A stretch of 24,998 nt of DNA from Clostridiales bacterium (GTDB lineage: Bacteria > Bacillota > Clostridia > Christensenellales > Aristaeellaceae): positions 1 through 24,998 of the forward strand of contig JAAZAQ010000079.1 in assembly GCA_012514225.1 (NCBI GenBank), read 5' to 3'. Position 1 is the stretch's first letter. Each line of letters opens with the position of its first letter. The position numbers and the translations under genes are program-made. A model generated the notes under the pieces. The model did not search any database, was not told the origin of the DNA, and was given only the letters and a program-made list of their open reading frames with translations. Shown here piece by piece: positions 1 to 7,051 of this stretch.

Positions 1-182
1 TGCCGGAATCGCTGACCCAGCGCGAGATGGAAATCGCCTCGTTGGCGGCCTCCGGCCTGCACAACCGGGAAATCGCCAAGCAGCTGTTCATTTCCGAGTA
101 TACGGTCAAGAACCACTTGAAGACGATTTTTTCCAAGCTGGACATCGACCGGCGCGCCCGGCTGTCCGAGCTGCTCAGATAG
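1..182 (+). CDS. LuxR/NarL-type DNA-binding regulator, C-terminal fragment
   Basis: Only the last 59 residues and the stop codon lie in the window; the reading frame enters at base 3. The fragment is a GerE/LuxR-type helix-turn-helix. It begins LTQREMEIASLAASG, continues with NREIAKQLFISEYTVKNHLK (the recognition helix region), and ends with IFSKLDIDRRARLSELLR. This is the standard DNA-binding end of NarL-family response regulators or stand-alone LuxR regulators. The N-terminal receiver or sensor part is upstream of the window, so its signal and targets are unknown. It is transcribed away from the sugar genes, which run on the other strand, and is separated from them by a transposase remnant, so a functional link to the ABC transporter is not shown. 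Confidence 0.9.
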   Translation, partial: PESLTQREMEIASLAASGLHNREIAKQLFISEYTVKNHLKTIFSKLDIDRRARLSELLR

Positions 183-204
183 GCATCGCCCCGCGGCGAC
201 GCAA

Positions 205-232
205 AAGCCGGCGCGGCCGCCCGCGCCGGCTT
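205..232 (+). terminator. GC-rich hairpin after the LuxR-type gene
   Basis: A perfect 10-bp stem GCCGGCGCGG/CCGCGCCGGC with a CCGC loop lies 22 bases after the stop codon, extended by an AA/TT pair on each side. Only TT follows the stem, so there is no proper U-tract. It may act as a weak or factor-assisted terminator or as a 3'-end protecting hairpin. Confidence 0.5.
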
Positions 233-252
233 CAGACTGACATGAGACCTTG

Positions 253-790
253 CTACATCGTCAATGCGTCATGCGACCATTGCCTCCGGGTGATGGAAAC
301 AGCTCTCAGGGCATCCTCCGCTAACATCCTTACCGTTGCGCAAAACCTGTCAATCACTCCTTCAAGGCCTCCGAGGAGCCCATTCCGGAAGCCTTTTTCA
401 TGCATTTCATCCCTATGGGATTGCGCCCTGGCGTATACGGCAGCAAAGAATCCAAGCGAATGCTTTGAGGAACCGGCAATCCGCGCGAACATCGCAGGCA
501 GCATTGTCCGATATCAGAACAACAAAGTCGATGGGATATGCCTTTGGCCGTTCATCCGGAAACACATTCATGCAGTCCGTACCTGCACAGGGCATGACCA
601 GGCCGAACAGTTCCCCGTCCATCGGGCTGACCGCGCCATACAAGCACCCGTTTTCACGGATATGGCGGCAGGGAATACTGGGCCGAATCCCTCGACTGCA
701 CCGGCATCGCCTGGGCTTATTGATTCTCCCGAACCCAGGCTTGTCCCGGAACGTCGCCCGAAGTTTTGGGCGGCAATCTTCCGCCAGCCC
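253..790 (-). pseudogene. Decayed IS630-family transposase (C-terminal half, frameshifted)
   Basis: Reading the minus strand in three successive frames recovers an IS630/Tc1-type DDE transposase. The first segment, from about 785 to 490, contains FGRINKPRRC, then GIRPSIPCRHIRE, YGAVSPMDGELFGLVM and a DNAA motif carrying the second catalytic Asp. A second frame gives LPYTPGRNPIG, where the family has PPYTPEMNPIE, so the third catalytic acidic residue (Glu) is Gly. A third frame gives EKGFRNGLLGGLEGVIDR and runs to the usual C-terminus near SITRRQW, with a stop at 253-255. The N-terminal half with the helix-turn-helix is missing. At least two frameshifts and the lost catalytic residue make it inactive. 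Terminal inverted repeats were not identified. The open frames on the plus strand here look like chance frames. Confidence 0.85.
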
Positions 791-823
791 TGCCGGTGAT
801 TTTTGTGCGCTTTAGCCCACAAC

Positions 824-852
824 AAAGGGGGAGTGCCCGAAGGCACTCCCCC
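824..852 (-). terminator. Rho-independent terminator of the first ABC transporter operon
   Basis: On the minus strand an 11-bp stem GGGGGAGTGCC/GGCACTCCCCC closes a UUCG tetraloop and is followed by TTTGTTGT. It starts 17 bases after the stop codon of the binding-protein gene, where the transcript should end. The UUCG loop and U-rich tail make this the best terminator in the window. Confidence 0.88.
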
Positions 853-869
853 CGCAGGGTTATTCGTGC

Positions 870-1838
870 TTACCAGGGGCTCTTGGTCTTCCAGACCTCT
901 TCGTAGTTTTCCAGGGTGACCACTTCGTAACCGGTGTCGATGTAATTCTTCACCGTGTCGTCGGAGACGCCCAGGTCTACTTCCTCACCCTTGATGAGCT
1001 TGTAGAGGGTTTCCACGCCGATGCGGCCCATGGCGAAGTAGTCCTGCCCGATGAGCACGTCGACCATGCCCAGGGGGAAGAACTGGCCCATGGGATAGAA
1101 GGTGTCGATGGAGACGATGCGGCCGCCCTTTTCCATGAAAGCCTTCAGCTCCGGCATGGCGTCGGGGTCGGCGAAGTAGGGCCAGCCGCCGTCGAAGAAC
1201 CAGCCGGCCAGGTCGGGGTTGGCGGCGGTGTACTGGTTGACCACTTCGACGGACTTCTGCACGTCGTCCTGGCCGGTCTGCACCGGCAGCACCTCGATGG
1301 GGCTGTTGGCCGCGGCCAAGGTCTCCTTGAAGCCGGTGATGCGCATCTCGAGGTTGGGGGCGCCCAGCACGCCGGTCAGGATGGCCACCTTGCCGCCTTC
1401 GGGGAGGTATTCCATCATGTACTCGGCGGACAGCTTGCCGATGGCGTAGTTGTCCGTGCCGGCGTAGAAGGCGCGCTTGGAGTTGGGGGAATCGGAGTCG
1501 AACACGCCGACCTGGATGCCGGCGTCCACCGCGCGGTCGATGACGTCCTTGAGGGCGTCCGCGTCGTTGCAGGAGATCAGGATGCCGTCCACCTGCCGCT
1601 CGATGAGCGACTCAATGACGTTAACCTGCTGCGCGGCGTCAGAGGTGGTGGAGCCTTCCCACTGGACGGTGATGCCCAGCTCCTTGCCGACCGCCTCGGC
1701 GGCCGTCTTGGCATCCAGGAAGATGGCGTTGTCCAGGGACTTGGGGACGACTGCGATGGTGATGTTCTCCTGCGCCAGCGCCGGCACAAGGGACAGAACC
1801 ATCAGGGTGACCAGGACGAGTGAGAGCAGTTTCCTCAT
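870..1838 (-). CDS. Sugar ABC transporter substrate-binding protein (ribose-binding type)
   Basis: A 322-residue periplasmic-binding-protein-like domain of the RbsB/type I fold (Peripla_BP_4 family), expected to capture a sugar outside the cell and deliver it to the permease encoded just upstream. The start at 1838 is chosen because AAAAGGAGG lies 6-7 bases before it. Residues 1-22 form a signal peptide (MRKLL, a long hydrophobic core, then VPALA before Gln23). There is no cysteine, so it is predicted to be cut by signal peptidase I rather than lipid-anchored, which is odd for a Gram-positive binding protein. The mature part shows the fold's hallmarks: ITIAVVPKSLDN at the first strand, IESLIERQVDGILISCND, and GIQVGVFDSDSPNS. 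It is the last gene of the ATPase-permease-binding protein operon. The ligand is unknown; ribose-like or other monosaccharide is typical of the family. Confidence 0.9.
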   Translation of the reverse strand: MRKLLSLVLVTLMVLSLVPALAQENITIAVVPKSLDNAIFLDAKTAAEAVGKELGITVQWEGSTTSDAAQQVNVIESLIERQVDGILISCNDADALKDVIDRAVDAGIQVGVFDSDSPNSKRAFYAGTDNYAIGKLSAEYMMEYLPEGGKVAILTGVLGAPNLEMRITGFKETLAAANSPIEVLPVQTGQDDVQKSVEVVNQYTAANPDLAGWFFDGGWPYFADPDAMPELKAFMEKGGRIVSIDTFYPMGQFFPLGMVDVLIGQDYFAMGRIGVETLYKLIKGEEVDLGVSDDTVKNYIDTGYEVVTLENYEEVWKTKSPW

Positions 1839-1886
1839 GGTGTTCCTCCTTTTGGATATCGGTTCGCCCACCCGGGCGGGAAGCGC

Positions 1887-2888
1887 TTACCTGGTTTTCC
1901 TCAGCGAGGACCTGCGGTCGTGCTGCAGCTTGTCGAAGGAGACGGCGACGATGATGACCACGCCGATGACGGCCTGCTGCCAGTAGGCGGAAACGTTGAG
2001 CAGCACCAGGCCGTTTCTCAGCACGCCCATGATGGCCGCGCCCAGGATGGGGCCGATGATGTTGCCGTAGCCGCCGCTGACGCTGGCGCCGCCGATGATG
2101 ACGCCGGCGATGGCGTCCATCTCGTACCCCACGCCGGCCGTGGACTGGCCCACGCCCAGGCGCGCCGCGGTCGCGATGCCGGCGATGGCGGCCATCATGC
2201 CGCACAGCACGTAGACGATGATCTTGGTCTGGTTGACCTTGACCCCGGAAATCCGGGCTGCCTCCTCGTTGCCGCCGATGGCGTACACCCACCGGCCGCG
2301 GATGGTCCTGCGCAGGAAGACGGAGAACAGCAGCGCCAGCACCACCATCCAGATGATCGGCGTGGGCACGTCCAGGATGGAGCCCAGGCCGATGAACTTG
2401 AAGGAGTCCGGCAGGCCGCCGATGGGGTAGCCGCCCGTGATGCCGTAGGACACGCCGCGGGCGATGGACATGGTGCCCAGGGTCGCGATGAAGGGCGGCA
2501 GCTGGAGCTTGGTGATGCACAGGCCGTTGAGCAGGCCGAAGGCCGCGCCGGCCAGGATGCCCAGCAGCACCGCGGGGAACACCGGCACGCCCCAGCGCAT
2601 GATGCCCATGCAGGTGATGATGCCGGAGAAGGCGAAGACCGAGCCCACGGACAGGTCGATGCCGCCGGTCAGGATGACCAGCACCATGCCGATGGACATG
2701 ATGGCGTAAAAGGAGAACTGGCGCACCACCGAGGTGATGTTGCTGACGGACAGGAATTTCCCGCCGGCAAGCAAGGCCAGGATGACGCACATGCCCAGCA
2801 GGATGAGGAAGATGTTGAAGGTGCTGGCTTGCCGGATGCGCAGGAGCCAGTTTTTCGCGCCGCCCACGGCGGCCTTTTTCTCGGTCAT
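1887..2888 (-). CDS. Sugar ABC transporter permease (RbsC/BPD_transp_2 type)
   Basis: A 333-residue polytopic membrane protein of the CUT2 permease family. Long hydrophobic segments are visible (for example FNIFLILLGMCVILALLAGG near the N-terminus). The family-typical GGIDLSVGS motif, the loop VYAIGGNEEAARISGV (the region that contacts the ATPase) and GGASVSGGYG are also present. It should form a homodimeric pore passing the sugar delivered by the binding protein. The start MTEKKAAVG at 2888 is preferred, with a GGGGAAAG ribosome site. The frame stays open further upstream, but that stretch is Arg/His/Pro-rich and overlaps the ATPase gene. Spacing is 29 bases after the ATPase gene and 48 bases before the binding-protein gene, which supports one transcript. 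Confidence 0.92.
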   Translation of the reverse strand: MTEKKAAVGGAKNWLLRIRQASTFNIFLILLGMCVILALLAGGKFLSVSNITSVVRQFSFYAIMSIGMVLVILTGGIDLSVGSVFAFSGIITCMGIMRWGVPVFPAVLLGILAGAAFGLLNGLCITKLQLPPFIATLGTMSIARGVSYGITGGYPIGGLPDSFKFIGLGSILDVPTPIIWMVVLALLFSVFLRRTIRGRWVYAIGGNEEAARISGVKVNQTKIIVYVLCGMMAAIAGIATAARLGVGQSTAGVGYEMDAIAGVIIGGASVSGGYGNIIGPILGAAIMGVLRNGLVLLNVSAYWQQAVIGVVIIVAVSFDKLQHDRRSSLRKTR

Positions 2889-2917
2889 GTCGCTTTCCCC
2901 TTTTTCGGCCGCCGACC

Positions 2918-4420
2918 TCAGGAGGCCTGATTCTTGGTGGTCAGGATGAGTTCCATGATGCGCTCCTGCGTCGCCTCGTCCCGGCTGAGCTCCCCGCGGA
3001 CGCGGCCTTCGTGCATGACCATGACGCGGTCGCACATGCCCAGGATTTCCGGCAGCTCGGAGGAGACCATGATGACGGCGACCCCCTGGGCGGTCAACTC
3101 ACCCATCAGCTCGTGGATTTCCTTCTTCGCCCCCACATCGATGCCGCGGGTGGGCGAGTCGAGGATCAGAATCCGGGAGCCCGTGGCCAGCCACTTGGCG
3201 ATGACCACCTTTTGCTGGTTGCCACCGGAGAGGTTGACGGCCTTCTGCTCCACCCCCGGCGTCCGGATGTCCAGCCGGCGGACGTAACCGGCGCTGATTT
3301 CCTCTTCTTTCCGGCGGCTGACGAAGCCCCGCACCAGGGTCTCCCCCATGCTGGCCAGGGTGGTGTTCTCCCGGACGGTCATGCCCAGGATGAGCCCCTG
3401 CAGCTTCCGGTCCTCCGGCACCAGGCCGATGCCGCTCGCGATCGCCTCGCTGGGGCTGTGATGGGAGAGCGTCTTCCCCAGAACGGTGATGGCGCCCGAC
3501 TCCATCGGGTCCACGCCGAAGACGGCGCGCATGGTTTCACTGCGGCCGGCGCCGACCAGGCCGGCGAAGCCCAGGATTTCCCCCTCGCGCACGTAAAAGC
3601 TGACGTCCTTGACGGAAGGGCCGGCGTTGAGCCCCTCCACCCGGAGGGCGACCTCCCCCAGGGGAACCTCCCGCTTGGGGTACAGCGCCGTCAGCGAGCG
3701 GCCGACCATCATCTGGATGAGCTGGTCCTCGGTGCAGTCCGCCGTGTCCACCGTGCCCACGCACTCCCCGTCCCGCAGCACGGTGATACGGTCGCTGATT
3801 TCGAAGATTTCCTCCAGCTTGTGGGAGATGAAGACCACCGCGACGCCCTGGGCCTTCAGCCGGCGGACCAGGCCGAAGAGCAGGTCGATTTCCCGGTCGG
3901 TCAGGGAGGAGGTCGGCTCGTCCATGACGATGAGCCTGGCGTTGACGGACAGCGCCTTGGCGATTTCCACCATCTGGCGCTGGGCGATGGACAGGTCCTT
4001 GCACAGCGTGCGCGGGTCCACGTCCAGCCCCACATCCTCCAGATACCGCGCCGCCTGCGCCAGCGTCTCCCGCTGGTCCAGGAAAAAGCGGCTCCTGCGT
4101 TTCTCCCGGCCGGTGAAGAGGTTTTCGGCGACGGAGAGGTTGGGGAGCTGGTTGAGCTCCTGGTAAATCACGCTGACGCCCATCCGGGTGGCTTCCATCG
4201 TGGAGCCGACGTCCGCCTGGGCCCCGTCGAACCAGATTTCGCCGGCGTCCATCCGGTGCACGCCGCTGAGGATTTTCATCAGGGTGGACTTGCCCGCGCC
4301 GTTCTCGCCGATGAGCGCGTGCACTTCCCCCGCGCGGATGGCCAGATTGACCCCGCGCAGCGCCTGCACGCCGGGGAAGGACTTCCGGATGTCCCGCATT
4401 TCCAGCAGGTTTGCTTCCAT
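2918..4420 (-). CDS. Sugar ABC transporter ATP-binding protein, two nucleotide-binding domains (RbsA/MglA type)
   Basis: A 500-residue tandem ATPase that powers CUT2 sugar import. Domain 1 has Walker A GENGAGKST at residues 38-46, the signature-like DLSIAQRQMVEIAKAL and Walker B LIVMDEPTSSLT. Domain 2 has the degenerate P-loop GLVGAGRSE usual in this family, the signature NLSGGNQQKVVIAKWL, and LILDSPTRGIDVGAK, in which Ser occupies the position of the Walker B glutamate. The start MEANLLEM at 4420 follows AAAGGAAAC; the frame extends further upstream but without a better site. It is the first gene of the three-gene operon and sits about 255 bases downstream of the promoter at 4683-4711. Confidence 0.93.
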   Translation of the reverse strand: MEANLLEMRDIRKSFPGVQALRGVNLAIRAGEVHALIGENGAGKSTLMKILSGVHRMDAGEIWFDGAQADVGSTMEATRMGVSVIYQELNQLPNLSVAENLFTGREKRRSRFFLDQRETLAQAARYLEDVGLDVDPRTLCKDLSIAQRQMVEIAKALSVNARLIVMDEPTSSLTDREIDLLFGLVRRLKAQGVAVVFISHKLEEIFEISDRITVLRDGECVGTVDTADCTEDQLIQMMVGRSLTALYPKREVPLGEVALRVEGLNAGPSVKDVSFYVREGEILGFAGLVGAGRSETMRAVFGVDPMESGAITVLGKTLSHHSPSEAIASGIGLVPEDRKLQGLILGMTVRENTTLASMGETLVRGFVSRRKEEEISAGYVRRLDIRTPGVEQKAVNLSGGNQQKVVIAKWLATGSRILILDSPTRGIDVGAKKEIHELMGELTAQGVAVIMVSSELPEILGMCDRVMVMHEGRVRGELSRDEATQERIMELILTTKNQAS

Positions 4421-4677
4421 GCCGTTTCCTTTCGGGTCGGGGTTCGGGGAGGGCGCCGCCGGGGGCTCAGGCGCCCGGCAGCAACCCGGATACGCGCTTG
4501 AAGTCAATCAGTTGGCGGTCGATGTTCCGGCGGCGAAGAACGCCGGCCCGGTCAGGGCCGCCCTGCCCGCGCCGCCATGTCCTATCGGGGCGATGTACGG
4601 ATTACCGGTGTTTGGCATTCAGCCATGCGCGCCTTCCCGTATCCAAGCTTCATCCTCGCGCGATATGGCTTTAATGG
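4421..4677 (-). other. Long 5' leader/intergenic stretch before the first ABC operon
   Basis: This stretch of about 257 bases lies between the predicted transcription start (near 4676) and the ATPase start codon. I see no credible coding frame, tRNA or recognisable riboswitch here. If the promoter at 4683-4711 is the only one, this is an unusually long untranslated leader and could hold an RNA-level control element. Confidence 0.4.
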
Positions 4678-4711
4678 ATGGTATTTTACCATACGGGAAA
4701 ACCCTGTTCAA
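4678..4711 (-). promoter_or_regulatory. Sigma-A promoter with overlapping palindromic operator, first ABC operon
   Basis: On the minus strand TTGAAC (4706-4711) and TAAAAT (4683-4688) are separated by exactly 17 bases, a good housekeeping promoter directed at the ATPase-permease-binding protein operon. A perfect inverted repeat ATGGTA-TTT-TACCAT (4678-4692) covers the -10 element, the position expected for a repressor operator. The regulator is not identified; the AraC-type protein at 16316-17314 or a regulator outside the window are possibilities. Confidence 0.7.
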
Positions 4712-4781
4712 GCAATCGCCGCAAATTAAACGGGCGGAGTTGAATGCGGCGCCGGGGCCGGCGATGCGCAAGTCCGGGACT

Positions 4782-4813
4782 GGGGGGCGCCGCGGACGGC
4801 GCCCCCCAAAAAA
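4782..4813 (-). terminator. Strong GC hairpin at the end of the catabolic cluster
   Basis: A perfect 10-bp stem GGGGGGCGCC/GGCGCCCCCC with a 6-base loop lies just after the stop codon of the xylose-isomerase-like gene. On the coding (minus) strand a run of six T lies before the stem and none follows it, so it is not a textbook intrinsic terminator. It may mark the transcript end with help of Rho, or protect the 3' end. Confidence 0.5.
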
Positions 4814-4816
4814 GAA

Positions 4817-5848
4817 TTAGGCGCCCAGCAGCAGCTCCATGACGTACATCTCGAGCTTCTCCAGGTTGCGCTCCTTGACGCACTTGGCCTGGTAGGCGTA
4901 GTCGAAGCGCTTGACCTTTTCCAGCAGCAGCTCGAACACGCGCTTGGAGTTGATGAGGTGGCGGTAGCAGTCCTCCGGCCCCTGGGTGCGCATGGCCTTC
5001 ACGTCCAGGCCCACGCACTCGCCCTTGTCGCCGAAGTTGTTCTCATAGAGCACCTTGACCTGGTTGAAGGCCGCGCGCAGGTTGTCCACGCCGAAGGACT
5101 TGTCCTGGTCGAAGCGCATGCCGTTCTGGTCGTTGAGGTGGACGCCCCACAGCTTGCCCAGCGCCAGGGCGAAGGCCATGTCGTTGGCGGGGTCGAGGCC
5201 GGCCAGGATGGAGTGCGCGCTCTCGATGCACAGGCCCACGCGGTCCGGGTCCTTCGTCTGGGCGCCCAGCGCCAGCGCGTGGCCCGCGGTGCCGCAGTAG
5301 CTGCGGTCCACCGGCTCGTTGGGCTTGGGCTCGATGAGAATCTGCACATCGGGGTCGTAGTCCAGCATCTTGTCGACGGAGTCGCGCAGCTGCAGGATTT
5401 TCTCGACCGGGTTCTTGCTCTCCGCGCACAGGGTGCCCTCACGCGCCAGCCACAGCTGGACCTTGTTGGTGCCCAAGGCCTTGGCGATGTCGATGGTGCG
5501 GAAGCTGCGCCACATGGCGAACTCGTAGTCCCCCTTGTGGGAGGAGGTGTAGGCGCCGTCGCTGGTGCGCCCGTCGAACCACAGCCGGGGGGCCACGAAT
5601 TCCGCGAACAGGCCGTACTTGTCCAGCATGGCCTTCACGTCCTTCGCGTAGTCCACGATGGCCTTCTCGGACATGTTGTTCATGTCCGGCACCGCGTCGT
5701 CGTCATGGAACTGGACGCCCGACAGGCCGATTTCGGCGAATTTCTTGATTTTCTCCTCGAAGGGGACGGAAGGCCGGGTGCCGGGGCCGAAGGTTTCGTC
5801 CCCCTCGTGCACGTTCCAGGGGCCCGCGGTAAACATGAACTTAGCCAT
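4817..5848 (-). CDS. Xylose-isomerase-like TIM-barrel sugar isomerase
   Basis: A 343-residue cytoplasmic protein resembling the short (actinobacterial) xylose isomerases, which interconvert aldoses and ketoses with two divalent metals. Catalytic landmarks are present: FHDDD (His48, Asp51), WLAREG (Trp133), EPKPNEP (Glu173, Lys175), IESAH (Glu209, His212) and FDQD (Asp247, Asp249). The position that normally holds the bridging Asp in HIDLNGQ appears here as His237 in VHLND. The protein is about 40 residues shorter than typical XylA, and no xylulokinase gene is near, so D-xylose is not assured as substrate. It is the last gene of the catabolic cluster, 106 bases after the dehydrogenase gene, with the ribosome site AAAAGGAG before ATG. 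Aldose-ketose isomerase is the likely role; the substrate is open. Confidence 0.82.
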   Translation of the reverse strand: MAKFMFTAGPWNVHEGDETFGPGTRPSVPFEEKIKKFAEIGLSGVQFHDDDAVPDMNNMSEKAIVDYAKDVKAMLDKYGLFAEFVAPRLWFDGRTSDGAYTSSHKGDYEFAMWRSFRTIDIAKALGTNKVQLWLAREGTLCAESKNPVEKILQLRDSVDKMLDYDPDVQILIEPKPNEPVDRSYCGTAGHALALGAQTKDPDRVGLCIESAHSILAGLDPANDMAFALALGKLWGVHLNDQNGMRFDQDKSFGVDNLRAAFNQVKVLYENNFGDKGECVGLDVKAMRTQGPEDCYRHLINSKRVFELLLEKVKRFDYAYQAKCVKERNLEKLEMYVMELLLGA

Positions 5849-5911
5849 ACTTCTCTCCTTTTGATGTATTGATTGCGGCGTTTCTCAGGCTTGGCGAAAC
5901 GGGCCGGGGGC

Positions 5912-5928
5912 GGCGGGAAAAGCCCGCC
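5912..5928 (-). other. Small intergenic hairpin between dehydrogenase and isomerase genes
   Basis: A 6-bp stem GGCGGG/CCCGCC with a 5-base loop sits inside a G/C-tract-rich spacer of 106 bases. No U-tract follows. It could slow or stabilise the transcript between the two genes; evidence is only the symmetry. Confidence 0.3.
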
Positions 5929-5954
5929 CCCTCCCCCGGTCCGGCCCCGCAGGT

Positions 5955-7037
5955 TTACTCCTTGCCGATGAGGAGGACGCCCTTGAGCTTGTTCTCCTTG
6001 CTTTCCTTCATGAAGCGGATGCCCTTCTCGGCGTCCTCCAGGGTGAAGGTATGCGTCAGGATGGGGCTCAGGTCCACCTGGCCGGAGCCCATCACCGCGA
6101 AGGCGTTGTCCCAGACCAGGGGCGCCAGCCAGGCGCACTTGATGGTGCGCTCGGACTGGATGGCCTCCAGCATCGGCACCTGCAGCTTGTCTTCCGGGCC
6201 GGGCAGGCCGAAGTAGACGATGGTGGAGGAGGGACCGGTCACCAGCAGCGCGCCCTGCAGCGCGTCCATGTTGGAGGTAGCCACGATGGCCCGCGGCGCC
6301 AGGTGACCCAGCGCCTTCCTGACCGCGGCGGCCGCGTCCTTGGCGTAGTACTTCGATTTGGCGTCGGCGGTGTTGATCAGGATGTCCGCGCCGACCTTTT
6401 TGCCGACCTCCAGCGGGTAGTCGCGCCGGCCGATGAGCACCACCCGCCCGGCGCCGGCAGCCTTGGCCAGTTCCACCATCATCAGCCCGATGGGGCCGGG
6501 CCCGAAGACCACGACATCCTGGCCCAGGTGGATGTCCAGGCGGCGGATGGCGTTGGACGCGCAGGCCAGGGGCTCAGTCATCGCCGCGTGCTCGAACTTG
6601 ACGTTGTCGGGAATCTTGTAGACGTGGGTGTACTTGACCTTGACGTACTCGGCGAAGCCGCCGTTGACCGTCACGCCGATGACCTCGCTGTGCGGGCAGA
6701 CGTTGAACTCGCCGCGCATGCAAAACTCGCAGGCGTTGCACTGCTGGACGGGGTTGACCGCCACGCGGTCCCCCACCTTGAACAATCCGGCCTCCCGGGG
6801 CAGCTTCCCGACCTCGGCCACCACGCCGGACATCTCGTGACCCAGGTAGAGGGGGCCTTTTCCGTCCTTGGTGCCCAGGGGGCTGTGGCCGTAGTAGTAG
6901 GACACGTCGCTGCCGCAGATGGAGCAGGCCATGACCTTGACCAGTACCTCGTTGTCGGCGATCTGCGGGATGTCGTGCTCCTCGTACTTCATCACCATCG
7001 GCTCGTAGAAGTTCTGGACCTTCATCTTGCCTTTCAT
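5955..7037 (-). CDS. Zinc-dependent alcohol/polyol dehydrogenase (MDR family, sorbitol/threonine dehydrogenase-like)
   Basis: A 360-residue medium-chain dehydrogenase expected to oxidise a sugar alcohol or secondary alcohol (or reduce the ketose) with NAD(P). The N-terminal GroES-like domain carries the catalytic zinc residues Cys41 (SICGSD) and His67-Glu68 (LGHE). The structural zinc lobe has Cys100, Cys103, Cys106 and Cys114. The Rossmann half contains GPGPIGLMMVELAKAAGA and VVLIGRRDYPLEVG. The start MKGKMKVQNF at 7037 follows AAAAGGAG, and the coding frame upstream of it overlaps the previous gene. It sits 14 bases after the TIM-barrel gene in the cluster, which suggests a redox step on the imported sugar or its epimer. 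Exact substrate unknown. Confidence 0.9.
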   Translation of the reverse strand: MKGKMKVQNFYEPMVMKYEEHDIPQIADNEVLVKVMACSICGSDVSYYYGHSPLGTKDGKGPLYLGHEMSGVVAEVGKLPREAGLFKVGDRVAVNPVQQCNACEFCMRGEFNVCPHSEVIGVTVNGGFAEYVKVKYTHVYKIPDNVKFEHAAMTEPLACASNAIRRLDIHLGQDVVVFGPGPIGLMMVELAKAAGAGRVVLIGRRDYPLEVGKKVGADILINTADAKSKYYAKDAAAAVRKALGHLAPRAIVATSNMDALQGALLVTGPSSTIVYFGLPGPEDKLQVPMLEAIQSERTIKCAWLAPLVWDNAFAVMGSGQVDLSPILTHTFTLEDAEKGIRFMKESKENKLKGVLLIGKE

Positions 7038-7051
7038 GGAGTCTCCTTTTC

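Noticed and set aside
242..815. Two overlapping plus-strand open frames in the 240-820 region
   Set aside because: The minus strand carries a transposase remnant in broken frames; the plus frames have no ribosome site and no family resemblance.
3011..4501. Plus-strand open frame of nearly 500 codons antisense to the first ATPase
   Set aside because: Asp/His/Gly/Gln-rich low-complexity product; the minus strand has full ABC ATPase motifs.
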